From Azomonas tarimensis (lineage in GTDB: Bacteria > Pseudomonadota > Gammaproteobacteria > Pseudomonadales > Pseudomonadaceae): a DNA stretch of 64,000 bases. Below the pieces are notes generated by a model, which was not told the origin of the DNA, did no database searches, and saw only the letters and a program-made list of their open reading frames with translations. The stretch's first letter is position 1. The number at the start of each line of letters is the position of its first letter. The position numbers and the translations under genes were made by a program. The stretch spans positions 186,001 to 250,000 of the forward strand of contig NZ_JBHRXZ010000024.1 of the NCBI RefSeq assembly GCF_042648805.1, in the 5' to 3' direction. Below, piece by piece: positions 7,948-16,546 of the stretch.

Positions 7948-8967
7948 TCAGATCATCTCGTCGCCGCCCTTGGAGCCAAGGGCGATTTCCCCGGACTCGG
8001 CCATGCGACGAGCAATGGTGAGGATTTCCTTCTGGGCATTCTCGACGTCGCTGACGCGCACCGGGCCCTTGGATTCGAGGTCGTCGCGCAGCAACTCGGC
8101 GGCACGCTTGGACATATTCTTGAAGATCTTGTCCTTGATGCCGTCGTCAGCCCCTTTCAGCGCCAGCACCAGCACGTCCGAGGAGACCTCGCGCAGCAGC
8201 GACTGGATGCCACGGTCGTCGACGTCGATCAGGTTGTCGAAGACAAACATGAGGTCCTCGATCTGGCTGGACAGGTCGGTATCCACCTCGCGTATGGAAT
8301 CCATCAGCGCCCCTTCGACCGAGCTGTCGAGGTAGTTCATGATGTCGGCCGCGCGCTTGACCCCGCCGAGCGTGGTCCGGCTGGTATTGGAATTGCCCGA
8401 GAACTGCTTTTCCAGGATCAGGTTGAGTTCCTTGAGCGCCGCCGGTTGCACAGTGTTCAGGGACGACACCCGCAAGATGATGTCGAGTCGCACCTTGTGG
8501 TCGAAATGCGCCAGCACTTCGCCGGCCTGATCAGGATCGAGATAGGCCACCACGATGGCCTGAATCTGCGGGTGCTCGTAACGGATCACGTCAGCGACCG
8601 CTCGCGGCTCCATCCACTTGAGGCTGTCCAGACCGCTGGTGTTGCCGCCCAGAAGGATCCGATCGATCAGGCTGCCGGCCTTGTCCTCACCCAGCGCCTG
8701 GGTGAGCATCTTGCGGATGTAGCCATCCGAACCTACGCCCAGGCTGGTCTGGTCGCCGACGATCTCGACGAACTCGCTCATCACTCTCTCTACCTGCTCC
8801 CGGTGCACGTTACGCATCTGTGCCATGGCGGTGCCGACCTTCTGCACCTCCTTGGGCCCGAGGTGCCGAAGCACTTGCGCCGCATCGGTTTCACCGAGCG
8901 ATAGCAGGAGAATCGCCGCCTTGTCGACCTTGTTCAGTTTGGCGGGCAGTCTGTCATTCATCAGCAT
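7948..8967 (-). CDS. fliG: Flagellar motor switch protein FliG
   Basis: FliG is the torque-generating rotor protein that contacts MotA. The 339-aa protein contains LNKVDKAAILLLSLGE at the N-terminus (FliF-binding domain), EHPQIQAIVVAYLDPDQAGEVL in the middle armadillo domain, and the charged C-terminal motor helix with RDDLESKGPVRVSDVE. The start at ATG 8967 overlaps the end of fliF by 14 bases; a second in-frame ATG at 8961 is equally possible. Confidence 0.97.
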   Translation of the reverse strand: MLMNDRLPAKLNKVDKAAILLLSLGETDAAQVLRHLGPKEVQKVGTAMAQMRNVHREQVERVMSEFVEIVGDQTSLGVGSDGYIRKMLTQALGEDKAGSLIDRILLGGNTSGLDSLKWMEPRAVADVIRYEHPQIQAIVVAYLDPDQAGEVLAHFDHKVRLDIILRVSSLNTVQPAALKELNLILEKQFSGNSNTSRTTLGGVKRAADIMNYLDSSVEGALMDSIREVDTDLSSQIEDLMFVFDNLIDVDDRGIQSLLREVSSDVLVLALKGADDGIKDKIFKNMSKRAAELLRDDLESKGPVRVSDVENAQKEILTIARRMAESGEIALGSKGGDEMI

Positions 8968-10750
8968 TGATCCACTCTTTGACTACCTGGGCGACACGGC
9001 CTGGGTCTTCTGCCACCAGGCTCTTGATCGCATTCAACTGCGCGTCATAACCCTCGCTCGGGCTCGGCAGCATGATGTTCTGCGGCCCGCTCAGGCTCAC
9101 CCGATCGTTGCGCAGGCCGCCATCCAGGCCACCGCCCATATCGCCCAGATCGACGTCGCCATTGCCGTCGGCCGCCACGTTATTGCCAGGGGCGGCCGTC
9201 GAGGTGAGGTTCTTCAACACCGGCCGCAGCACGCCGAACACCAGCACCAGAATGAACAGCACGCCGAGCACCTGCTTGACGATGTCCCAGAACCAGGGCT
9301 GCGAATAGAAAGGAATTTCCCCGAACTCTTCGAAATTGTCCGCCATGAACGGCGTATTGATCACGCTCACGCTGTCGCCGCGGCTGGCATCGAAGCCTAC
9401 CGCATCCTGTACCAGGCGAGTGAAGCGCGCCAGTTCCTCGGCGTTCCAAGGGGTTCGCACGGCTTCACCAGCGGCGTTGATGCGCACCTGGTCATCCACG
9501 ACCACCGCCACCGACAGGCGACGCAGCCGACCCTGTTGCTGACGGGTATGACTGATGGAACGATCCAGCTCGTAGTTGCGGGTCGCCTGTTCGCGCCGGT
9601 CGGAAGGAAACGGCGCCAACATCGGCTGGCCGGTCGCCGGGTCGATGATCTGCTGACCGTTGATATCCACCAGTGGCTGCCCCGGCGCAACCGCGCCCGC
9701 GGCGGCCTGCCCCCCGGTCTGCTCCGGCGCGGCGGCGGCACCGGGCGGCTGATTGGCCAGGGCACCCGGGATCCCCTGCGGCCCCTGGCTGCTCTGGCGC
9801 TGCTCGTTGAGGCTCTGTTCGCTCCGCAGCGCGGGCTGGTCGGGGTTGAAGGTTTCCGAAGTGGACTCCACGGCGCTGAAGTCGACGTCAGCAGAGACTT
9901 CGGCCTTGTAGCGGCCGTTGCCCAGCGCGGGCAGGAGGATGTTGTGAACGCGCTGGGTGTAAAGGCTTTCCAGGCGGCGAGAATGATCGAACTGCTTGCC
10001 AGCCATGGTCAGTTCGGAAAGCTGCTGCTGGTCCGACAGCAGGTTGCCCTTCTGGTCCACGACCGTGACCTGCTCCTTGGACAGCTCCGGCACGCTCGTC
10101 GCCACCAGATTGACGATCGCCATCACCTGGCTTGGCTCCAGGGTACGGCCGGCGTACATCTCCACCAGCACGGAGGCGGTGGGCTTGCGCTCGTCGCGAA
10201 CGAATACCGAACTCTTGGGGATCGCCAGGTGAACCCGCACACCCTTGACGTTGTTCAAGCTCGCGATGGTGCGTGCGAGCTCGCCTTCGAGACCGCGGCG
10301 ATAGCGGGCCGCCTCCATGAACTGACTGGTGCCCAGACCCTGCTCGCGATCGAGGATCTCGAAGCCGACGTTATTGTCGCTCGGCGCGATGCCGGCGCTG
10401 GCCAGCGCGAGCCGGGCACGCCCGAGATCGTCGGCCTTGACCAGCAAGGCGCCCGAATTGGGCTCGACGGTGTAGCGGATGTTGGCTGCCGACAGGTTGT
10501 CCATGACCTGCTTGGCGTCCATCCCGGTGAGGCTCGGCAGCAAGGGACGATAATCGGGCTGCTGCGACCAGAGCACCACGGCAAAGCCGATCGCCACGCT
10601 CGCCGCCAGGCCGACCAGCAGGCCAATCTGGCGCAGCATGGGCATGTCGGAGAGATTTTCCAGAAACGACAGGCCCAGCAGGGGCTTCTTCGGCTCGTTC
10701 GAATTCGCGGTGGTCGGGACGGGGACATTCGGGGTCGCTGCATCAGCCAT
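8954..10750 (-). CDS. fliF: Flagellar MS-ring protein FliF
   Basis: FliF oligomerises in the inner membrane to form the MS ring on which the basal body is built. The 598-aa protein has a first transmembrane segment near residues 40-60 (IGLLVGLAASVAIGFAVVLW), the YscJ/FliF ring-building motifs (RYTVEPNSGALLVKADDLGRA), a periplasmic part with a Pro/Ala/Gln-rich insert, and a second transmembrane helix (VLGVLFILVLVFGVLRPVL) before the cytoplasmic FliG-binding tail. It starts at ATG, 14 bases after fliE. Confidence 0.97.
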   Translation of the reverse strand: MADAATPNVPVPTTANSNEPKKPLLGLSFLENLSDMPMLRQIGLLVGLAASVAIGFAVVLWSQQPDYRPLLPSLTGMDAKQVMDNLSAANIRYTVEPNSGALLVKADDLGRARLALASAGIAPSDNNVGFEILDREQGLGTSQFMEAARYRRGLEGELARTIASLNNVKGVRVHLAIPKSSVFVRDERKPTASVLVEMYAGRTLEPSQVMAIVNLVATSVPELSKEQVTVVDQKGNLLSDQQQLSELTMAGKQFDHSRRLESLYTQRVHNILLPALGNGRYKAEVSADVDFSAVESTSETFNPDQPALRSEQSLNEQRQSSQGPQGIPGALANQPPGAAAAPEQTGGQAAAGAVAPGQPLVDINGQQIIDPATGQPMLAPFPSDRREQATRNYELDRSISHTRQQQGRLRRLSVAVVVDDQVRINAAGEAVRTPWNAEELARFTRLVQDAVGFDASRGDSVSVINTPFMADNFEEFGEIPFYSQPWFWDIVKQVLGVLFILVLVFGVLRPVLKNLTSTAAPGNNVAADGNGDVDLGDMGGGLDGGLRNDRVSLSGPQNIMLPSPSEGYDAQLNAIKSLVAEDPGRVAQVVKEWINADE

Positions 10751-10764
10751 GACTCAAACTCACC

Positions 10765-11094
10765 TCAAACCGGCATCTGCATGATGTCTTGATAGGCCTG
10801 GACCAGCTTGTTGCGAACCTGGGTGGCGGCCTGGAAGGAAATACTGGCTTTCTGCGACGCGATCATCACCTCGGTGAGATCGACACCGCCCTGGCCCATC
10901 TCGAAGGCGGTCGCCATCTGGCCGGCCGCCTGCTGGGTTTCGTGCACCTTGCCGATGGCCTGACCCAGCATGTCGGAGAACTTGGGGGTCTCCGCCGCCT
11001 CGGCTACCGCTTCAGGCTTGGCACGAGCCATGGCCTCCATTTGCATGGAGCGCATTTCCAGCATCAAGCGATTGAATTGGACACCCTGGCTCAT
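10765..11094 (-). CDS. fliE: Flagellar hook-basal body complex protein FliE
   Basis: FliE joins the MS ring to the rod. The 109-aa protein ends with the conserved segment DLTEVMIASQKASISFQAATQVRNKLVQAYQDIM (read here from about residue 75 on). I chose ATG 11094 because GGAGGTGAT stands directly in front of it; longer in-frame readings run into the upstream promoter. It is the first gene of fliEFGHIJ. Confidence 0.95.
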   Translation of the reverse strand: MSQGVQFNRLMLEMRSMQMEAMARAKPEAVAEAAETPKFSDMLGQAIGKVHETQQAAGQMATAFEMGQGGVDLTEVMIASQKASISFQAATQVRNKLVQAYQDIMQMPV

Positions 11095-11149
11095 ATCACC
11101 TCCGGCCTGCGCATGTTTTTTGACGCCTTGCGTCACGCAGGAGGGATTA

Positions 11150-11165
11150 AGCAAGGGCGATGCCA
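11150..11165 (-). promoter_or_regulatory. Sigma-54 promoter of fliE operon
   Basis: On the minus strand the site reads TGGCATCGCCCTTGCT, with GG at -24 and GC at -12 in exact RpoN spacing. It lies about 56 bases upstream of the fliE ATG and two bases from the end of the next gene. The fliE operon of P. aeruginosa is RpoN/FleR dependent, which agrees. Confidence 0.82.
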
Positions 11166-11167
11166 GG

Positions 11168-11809
11168 TCAGGCGGAACTCTGGTGACCTGCCTCGCGTGC
11201 CGCGCGGAAGAATACCAGCGCCATGGCCAGTTGGGCACCAAGCAGGGGTAACAGCGCCGGCAGCAGCAGGATCAGCGAGGCCAGCATCAGCCCGCCGACG
11301 ATGTTCAACCAGGCCAGGGCGCGCAGGCTCGGATAGCCCTTGCGCAATGCCAGCAGGCGTAACCCCAGCCAGGCGAGGCAGAGGCCCTGGGCAGCGAGCA
11401 GGAGGAGAAAGCCCAGCTGCCAGCCGCTGCTCAGCACCAACCGGTCCGCCATCAGCAATTCCAGCGCTTCGCCGACAAGACCGAACAGGATTACCAGCCA
11501 GACCGGCCAGCCCACCCCTCGAGCGGCAAAGCAACGCTCGACGAATTCCTTGAAGCGGATCAGCAGGAAAGTTTCCAGCAGCACCAGGACCAGGCGCAGC
11601 CAGAAGGCCGCGCGCTGCAGGACGAGATCGGCCGTGGCGCTCGCCACCAACCCCAGGCTGAGCAGCGCGAGCGTACCGATCATCGCGGCCAGGCACAGCA
11701 GCGCCAGCATCCGCAGGCGGCCGGGGGACCAGCCAGCGGCACGGTGTACAGCGCCGCTCTCGTCGACCAGCTTCGCCCGCGGCGTGGTGTAGGGGTTTTC
11801 CGGTTGCAT
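11168..11809 (-). CDS. Hypothetical multi-pass membrane protein
   Basis: I do not recognise a named family. The 213-aa protein begins MQPENPYTTPRAKL, an NPY-x-x-P type N-terminus seen on many small uncharacterised gammaproteobacterial membrane proteins. About six hydrophobic stretches follow (for example MLALLCLAAMIGTLALLSLG and FWLRLVLVLLETFLLIRF), with short polar loops. ATG 11809 has AGGAG five bases upstream. It is divergent from the benE-like gene and points toward fliE, ending three bases before the fliE promoter. Where several relatives have fleQ-fleS-fleR next to fliE, this genome has this gene. Its function is unknown. Confidence 0.75.
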   Translation of the reverse strand: MQPENPYTTPRAKLVDESGAVHRAAGWSPGRLRMLALLCLAAMIGTLALLSLGLVASATADLVLQRAAFWLRLVLVLLETFLLIRFKEFVERCFAARGVGWPVWLVILFGLVGEALELLMADRLVLSSGWQLGFLLLLAAQGLCLAWLGLRLLALRKGYPSLRALAWLNIVGGLMLASLILLLPALLPLLGAQLAMALVFFRAAREAGHQSSA

Positions 11810-11877
11810 CAAATCTCCTGTAGGTACAGCATTTCGCCCCTTGCACCAGCGCGCCCGCCGATCATCCAGGACTCCGC

Positions 11878-13062
11878 ATGACCAGCCACGCCACGCTCCG
11901 CCCGCTGGCGGACTCCTCCCCTTCGACACTGATAGCCGGCTTTGTTGCCATGCTGACCGCCTACACCAGCTCCCTGGTGCTGATGTTCCAGGCCGGTCAG
12001 GGTGCCGGGTTGAGCAGCGGCCAGATCGCTTCCTGGATCTGGTCGCTGTCGATCGGCATGGCCCTGTGCAGTGTGCTCTTGTCGCTGCGCTACAGAGCGC
12101 CGATCGTGGTGGCCTGGTCGACCCCCGGCGCGGCACTGCTGATCTCAAGCCTGCCCACCGTACCCTATGGTGAAGCGATCGGCGCCTTCATCGCGACTTC
12201 GGTGCTGATCGTGGTGTGCGGGATCACAGGCAGTTTCGAGCGCATCATGCGAGTGATTCCCCCTTCGCTGGCAGCTGCCCTGCTGGCCGGCATCCTCTTT
12301 CGCATCGGTCTGGAAATCTGCCGGGCAATGGAAATCCAGCCCCTGCTGGTATTCGGTATGTTCATCACCTATCTGCTGGCCCGGCGCTGGGCGGCGCGCT
12401 ACGCGGTGCTCGCAGCACTGTCGCTGGGCTCCATGCTGGCCTACAGCCAGGGCCTGGTGGACTTTTCCGGGGTTAGTCTCGAACTGGCCACACCGGTCTG
12501 GACCACACCGGCATTCTCCGTGGCCGCGATGATCAGCATCGGCTTGCCGCTCTTTGTCGTCGCCATTGCCTCACAGAACATGCCTGGGCTGGCGGTACTA
12601 CGGGCCGAAGGCTATCAGGCGCCCGCCTCGCCGTTGCTCACGGTCACCGGCCTGGCTTCGATAGTCCTGGCACCCTTCGGTAGCCATGGAGTTCATCTCG
12701 CGGCTATCACCATGGCGATCTGCAGCGGCCCGCAGGCCCATCCGGATCCCGCCCGGCGCTACACCGCAGCCATGTGGTGTGGCCTTCTCTGCGGAGTCGT
12801 CGGCCTGTTCGGCGCCACCCTGGCTGCGCTGTTCGCAGCCTTCCCCCAGGCGCTGGTGTTGTCCATCGCGGCGCTGGCCTTGCTCGGCTCCATCAGCGCA
12901 GGACTGACGCAGGCGATGAGTGAGCCAAGCGAGCGAGAGGCGGCGCTGGTGACCTTTCTGGTCACCGCATCGGGCCTGACCCTGTGGAACATCGGTTCGG
13001 CGGTCTGGGCGCTGGTCGCCGGCCTGCTGACCCTGCTGATCTGTCGCCGCCGCCCGCGCTAG
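11878..13062 (+). CDS. BenE-family benzoate/H+ symporter-like transporter
   Basis: This is a 394-aa inner-membrane carrier with about 12 hydrophobic helices. The sequence LIAGFVAMLTAYTSSLVLMF and the WSTPGAALL and FGSHGVHLAAITMAICSGPQAHPDP segments are typical of the BenE family. Named members move benzoate with protons, but no ben catabolic genes are nearby, so the substrate here is unknown. The stop (TAG) directly abuts the stop of convergent pyrF. It starts at ATG 11878, soon after a possible divergent control region of 68 bases. Confidence 0.88.
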   Translation: MTSHATLRPLADSSPSTLIAGFVAMLTAYTSSLVLMFQAGQGAGLSSGQIASWIWSLSIGMALCSVLLSLRYRAPIVVAWSTPGAALLISSLPTVPYGEAIGAFIATSVLIVVCGITGSFERIMRVIPPSLAAALLAGILFRIGLEICRAMEIQPLLVFGMFITYLLARRWAARYAVLAALSLGSMLAYSQGLVDFSGVSLELATPVWTTPAFSVAAMISIGLPLFVVAIASQNMPGLAVLRAEGYQAPASPLLTVTGLASIVLAPFGSHGVHLAAITMAICSGPQAHPDPARRYTAAMWCGLLCGVVGLFGATLAALFAAFPQALVLSIAALALLGSISAGLTQAMSEPSEREAALVTFLVTASGLTLWNIGSAVWALVAGLLTLLICRRRPR

Positions 13063-13761
13063 TCAGCCAGCCAGCCCAGCCACGAGTGCGGCCAGCGCCT
13101 CGGCAGGATCCACTGCACCGGTGATAGGCCGCCCGATCACCAGGTAGTCGGCTCCCGCCTGACGGGCTTCGGCGGGCGTCAGGATGCGCCGCTGATCATC
13201 CTGCACACTGCCGGCCGGGCGAATGCCCGGCGTCACCAACGCCAGCCGTGGCAGGCTTGCCTTGATCGCCCTGGCTTCCTGTGCCGAACACACCAGGCCA
13301 TCGAGGCCGGCGCGATCAGCCAGGGCGGCCAGCCGCATCACCTGCTGGGCCGGGTCGAGATCCAGGCCGATGTCCGCCAGATCGCTCTGCTCCATGCTGG
13401 TCAGGACCGTCACCCCAATCAGCAGGGGCTGTTCGCCGCTACGCTGGTCCAGTACCTCACGGCACGCCGCCATCATGCGCAACCCGCCAGAACAATGCAC
13501 ATTGACCATCCACACCCCGAGCTCGGCGGCCGCTTTCACCGCCATGGCCGTGGTATTGGGAATGTCGTGGAATTTGAGGTCCAGAAAGACTTCAAACCCC
13601 CTATCATGCAAGGACTCGACGACGGCTGGCCCGCATCGGGTGAACAGCTCCTTGCCTACCTTCACGCGGCACAGCGCGGGGTCCAGCTGGCCCGCCATGG
13701 CCAATGCGGCATCACGGGAAGGAAAATCGAGCGCTACGACAATCGGGGTCTGGCAGGCCAT
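13063..13761 (-). CDS. pyrF: Orotidine 5'-phosphate decarboxylase
   Basis: PyrF catalyses the last step of UMP synthesis, orotidine 5'-phosphate to UMP plus CO2. The 232-aa protein has the catalytic Asp-Lys array in DLKFHDIPNT and the phosphate-binding end VTPGIRPAG...GADYLVIGRPI. ATG 13761 (MACQTPIVVALDF) was chosen by family alignment and by AGGTG upstream; the in-frame extension to 13824 lacks these. It is convergent with the BenE-like gene with no base between the stops. Confidence 0.97.
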   Translation of the reverse strand: MACQTPIVVALDFPSRDAALAMAGQLDPALCRVKVGKELFTRCGPAVVESLHDRGFEVFLDLKFHDIPNTTAMAVKAAAELGVWMVNVHCSGGLRMMAACREVLDQRSGEQPLLIGVTVLTSMEQSDLADIGLDLDPAQQVMRLAALADRAGLDGLVCSAQEARAIKASLPRLALVTPGIRPAGSVQDDQRRILTPAEARQAGADYLVIGRPITGAVDPAEALAALVAGLAG

Positions 13762-13859
13762 GGGGCACCTCGGCTGAAAACGGCGCGCATTGTCGCAAAA
13801 ACCCCCAGGCGCGGCGACCCTCATCCAGACGCCGCGCCGCTGTATCGAAGGAGTGCATC

Positions 13860-14033
13860 ATGCCCTGGTATATCTGGTTGATCATGTTCGCGGTACTGGG
13901 CTCCATCGTCGGCAGCCTGCTGCTGCTGCGTTCGACCGCACGAAAGATTCCCCTGACGGAAGAACAGAAGCAGCGAATCGCCGAGCGCAATGCAAGGCTG
14001 GACGCTGAAGACGCCAAGGAAGCGAAACGCTGA
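13860..14033 (+). CDS. DUF2897 small membrane protein
   Basis: This 57-aa protein has one transmembrane helix (WYIWLIMFAVLGSIVGSLLLL, about residues 3-22) and a basic/acidic cytoplasmic tail (EEQKQRIAERNARLDAEDAK). It matches the DUF2897 family found beside pyrF in Pseudomonas. ATG 13860 has a strong AAGGAG six bases upstream. It is divergent from pyrF and ends three bases before the convergent lipoprotein gene. Its role is unknown. Confidence 0.82.
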   Translation: MPWYIWLIMFAVLGSIVGSLLLLRSTARKIPLTEEQKQRIAERNARLDAEDAKEAKR

Positions 14034-14035
14034 GC

Positions 14036-14533
14036 TCAGCGACGAAACTCGATCATGATCTCCGCGCCGGTGATGTCGTCGTCAAATTCACCGGCGATCA
14101 ACCGCCCACCAAACTGGACGGGCGCAGGCGGGACTTGCCGCTCGAACAGCGGCGGCAGCAGCTGGAGGGGAGTCGAAGACTGGCCCATCGCCAACTGCTC
14201 GCCCCACTGCTCCGGCAGGCTCAGGTCCAACGGAGGCTGTGCCGTTTCCACCTCCGCAAGGGCGGCCGGCTTGGCGACGGGTGACTTCTTTGGTGTGGTA
14301 TCCGGAGCCAGAACGACCTTATCTTCAGGCTCCACAGCAGGTGCTCCAGGCGCTGGCGGCACCTCGGGCACCTGCGCCGGAGCGACCATCGTCTCGCCCA
14401 GTGGAGGCAGACCGATGGGCGAAGCCGGAACCTCGGCTTCGGGCTCGACCGGCGGCACCTCGACTTCAACCTGACGGTCATCACATGCTGCCAGGGCCAG
14501 CGCCAGCAACATCAGGGCAATCCGAGCGTTCAC
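14036..14533 (-). CDS. Hypothetical lipoprotein
   Basis: I do not recognise the family. A short signal peptide (ARIALMLLALALAAC) ends in lipobox LAAC, so the mature protein should be a lipoprotein anchored at Cys. The next 100 residues are rich in Pro, Glu, Val and Ala and look like a flexible periplasmic linker. The end (QFGGRLIAGEFDDDITGAEIMIEFRR) is more ordered. The start is read as GTG 14533 with GAGG eight bases upstream; the ATG seven codons further in would leave a very short signal. About 165 aa. Confidence 0.65.
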   Translation of the reverse strand: MNARIALMLLALALAACDDRQVEVEVPPVEPEAEVPASPIGLPPLGETMVAPAQVPEVPPAPGAPAVEPEDKVVLAPDTTPKKSPVAKPAALAEVETAQPPLDLSLPEQWGEQLAMGQSSTPLQLLPPLFERQVPPAPVQFGGRLIAGEFDDDITGAEIMIEFRR

Positions 14534-14672
14534 GTTCGATGCCTCGCAAACTGGAAGAAAGAAGCCGACACGCAACGTTGCGTATCGGCGACAGATCGCT
14601 CCCTCAGGCCCGCTTGGGGGCGCTACTCCAATCGTGCAGCCTGCAATAACGACTCCGGTGCTACCCACCGGT

Positions 14673-15494
14673 TCAGAGGTTTTCCTCGCCCTCGGCCTCG
14701 TCAGTCCCCCGCTGCTGATCCAGCCAGCGCTCGAGGTTTTCCGCCAGCAGCTTCTGCGGCACTCCCCCAGCTCGCAGCTCAGTCATCTTCAGCGCCAGTT
14801 GGCCGCGCAGCCACGCGTCGTTGCAGGCCGAATTGTGCGAGATCGCCAAATGCATGCCTTGCGCCAGAACCGGAGGTGCCAGCACTTCGACTTCATCGAT
14901 GAGGCCGGCCGATGCCACGGCAGCGATACCGGAATAACGCTCGTGCAGCACGTAATCAACCTTTCCCGCGACCAGCTCGTTCAGCGCAGCCGGCAGATCC
15001 GTGGCGCGGTCAAGCGAGAGGTAGGCCTTGGAGAACGCTTCGAACTGCTGCCCCAGGGCTTCCTGCCCCACCCAAACGCCGCGGCGGCCAGCCAGGTGCT
15101 CGCGGCCCGCGTAATAACGAGTGTCGCCCTGCCTGACCCAGGGATGCAACTGCAATTCGGTAACTGCCGGATGCACGTAATCGAATTGTTCGAGCCGCTC
15201 GCTGAGGAGCGTTGCATCTACCAGCAGATCGACACGGCCGTCGCGAGCCTCCTCCAGAGCACGACCGGCGTCGCCGGTGTGCAGCATCACCAACTTCAGC
15301 TCCAGGGCATCGGCCAGGCGTTTCAGCAGATCGGCATTGGCACCGATCAGCCGGTCCGGCTGATCAGGATCGCGCCAGAGGAACGGCGGATTCTCCTCCG
15401 CGCCAGTCGCGATCAGTCGATCGCACTTCCCGGCCGCTACCGCTGCCGAAGAGGCCAGGCCCAGGGATGCCATGAGGGCTACGGCGAGTCGCAT
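14673..15494 (-). CDS. Periplasmic amino-acid-type substrate-binding protein
   Basis: This 273-aa protein has a Sec signal peptide (MRLAVALMASLGLASSAAVA, cut near AGKC) and the two-lobed family-3 solute-binding pattern: AEENPPFLW, DLLKRLADALELKLVML, GRVDLLVDATLLSERLEQFDY, and later AALNELVAGKVDYVLHERYS. Such proteins usually deliver polar amino acids to an ABC permease. No permease or ATPase gene is near, so it may serve a distant transporter or act as a sensor. ATG 15494 has AAGGAG upstream. The ligand cannot be told from the sequence. Confidence 0.82.
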   Translation of the reverse strand: MRLAVALMASLGLASSAAVAAGKCDRLIATGAEENPPFLWRDPDQPDRLIGANADLLKRLADALELKLVMLHTGDAGRALEEARDGRVDLLVDATLLSERLEQFDYVHPAVTELQLHPWVRQGDTRYYAGREHLAGRRGVWVGQEALGQQFEAFSKAYLSLDRATDLPAALNELVAGKVDYVLHERYSGIAAVASAGLIDEVEVLAPPVLAQGMHLAISHNSACNDAWLRGQLALKMTELRAGGVPQKLLAENLERWLDQQRGTDEAEGEENL

Positions 15495-15555
15495 GAGAGC
15501 TCCTTGAGCAACTAACAGGGGGCCGATAGTAGCACCGGCAACCGCCCGCTCATGA

Positions 15556-15580
15556 AAAAGCCCGCCGAAGCGGGCCTTTC
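15556..15580 (-). terminator. Rho-independent terminator after etfA
   Basis: On the minus strand a perfect GCCCGC-TTCG-GCGGGC hairpin (15561-15576) is followed by five T. It lies 20 bases past the etfA stop. Confidence 0.9.
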
Positions 15581-15600
15581 AGGAGCGAGCGATACGAGCC

Positions 15601-16545
15601 TCAGACCAGGCGCTCGAGCTCCGGAAGAATCTCGAACAGATCGCCCACCAGGCCGTAGTCGGCCACCTGGAAAATCGGAGCCTCCTCATCCTTGTTGATC
15701 GCCACGATCACCTTGGACCCGCTCATACCCGCCAGGTGCTGAATGGCGCCGGAGATGCCCACCGCGATGTACAGCTGCGGCGCGACGATCTTGCCGGTCT
15801 GGCCGACCTGCATGTCGTTGGGCACAAAGCCGGCATCCACGGCCGCACGCGAGGCGCCGACGGCAGCGCCGAGCTTGTCGGCCAGCTTGTAGAGCATCTC
15901 GAAGTTCTCACCGCTCTGCATGCCACGGCCGCCCGATACCACCACCTTTGCCGCGCCGAGCTCGGGACGGTCGGACTTGGCCAGCTCTTCGCCTACAAAG
16001 CTGGAAAGGCCGGCATCGCCCTGGCTGGCCAGCGATTCGATGCTGGCCGAGCCGCCTTCGGCATTCACGGCGTCAAAGCCGGTAGCACGCACGGTGATCA
16101 CCTTGACCGCGGCGCTCGATTGCACCGTGGCGATGGCGTTGCCAGCATAGATCGGACGCTTGAAAGTGTCCGGGCTTTCTACCGACACGATCTCGGAGAT
16201 CTGATCGACGTCGAGCATCGCCGCCACGCGAGGCAGGAAGTTCTTGCCGTTGGTGGTGGCCGCCGCCAGCACGTGCGAGTAGCCGCTGGCCAGGCCGGCG
16301 ATCAATGGCGCGACGTTTTCCGGCAACTGGTTGGCATAGGCCGCGTCATCGGCGACCAGCACCTTGCTCACGCCTTCGATCTTCGCCGCCGCCTCGCCGA
16401 TGGCGCCGCAACCTGCACCGGCAACCAGTACATGGATGTCGCCGCCAGGGGCCTGGGTGGCAATGCGCTGGGCCGCCGCGACGGCATTGAGCGTCGTCGC
16501 TGCCAGGATCACATTGTTGTGTTCTGCGATTACCAGAATTGCCAT
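15601..16545 (-). CDS. etfA: Electron transfer flavoprotein alpha subunit
   Basis: EtfA carries the FAD of the heterodimeric electron carrier that collects electrons from acyl-CoA and related dehydrogenases. The 314-aa protein shows the C-terminal FAD domain motifs VVSGGRGMQSGENF, GAAVGASRAAVDAGFVPNDMQVGQTGK and YIAVGISGAIQHLAGM...VIVAINKDEEAPIFQVADYGLVGD. It follows etfB with a single base between stop and start, so the pair is made together. Electrons go on to EtfD, encoded divergently nearby. Confidence 0.97.
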   Translation of the reverse strand: MAILVIAEHNNVILAATTLNAVAAAQRIATQAPGGDIHVLVAGAGCGAIGEAAAKIEGVSKVLVADDAAYANQLPENVAPLIAGLASGYSHVLAAATTNGKNFLPRVAAMLDVDQISEIVSVESPDTFKRPIYAGNAIATVQSSAAVKVITVRATGFDAVNAEGGSASIESLASQGDAGLSSFVGEELAKSDRPELGAAKVVVSGGRGMQSGENFEMLYKLADKLGAAVGASRAAVDAGFVPNDMQVGQTGKIVAPQLYIAVGISGAIQHLAGMSGSKVIVAINKDEEAPIFQVADYGLVGDLFEILPELERLV

Positions 16546-16546
16546 G

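Noticed and set aside
8825..10792. 655-aa open frame opposite fliF
   Set aside because: Antisense shadow of a real, fully conserved gene; His/Gln/Leu-rich composition typical of such shadows.
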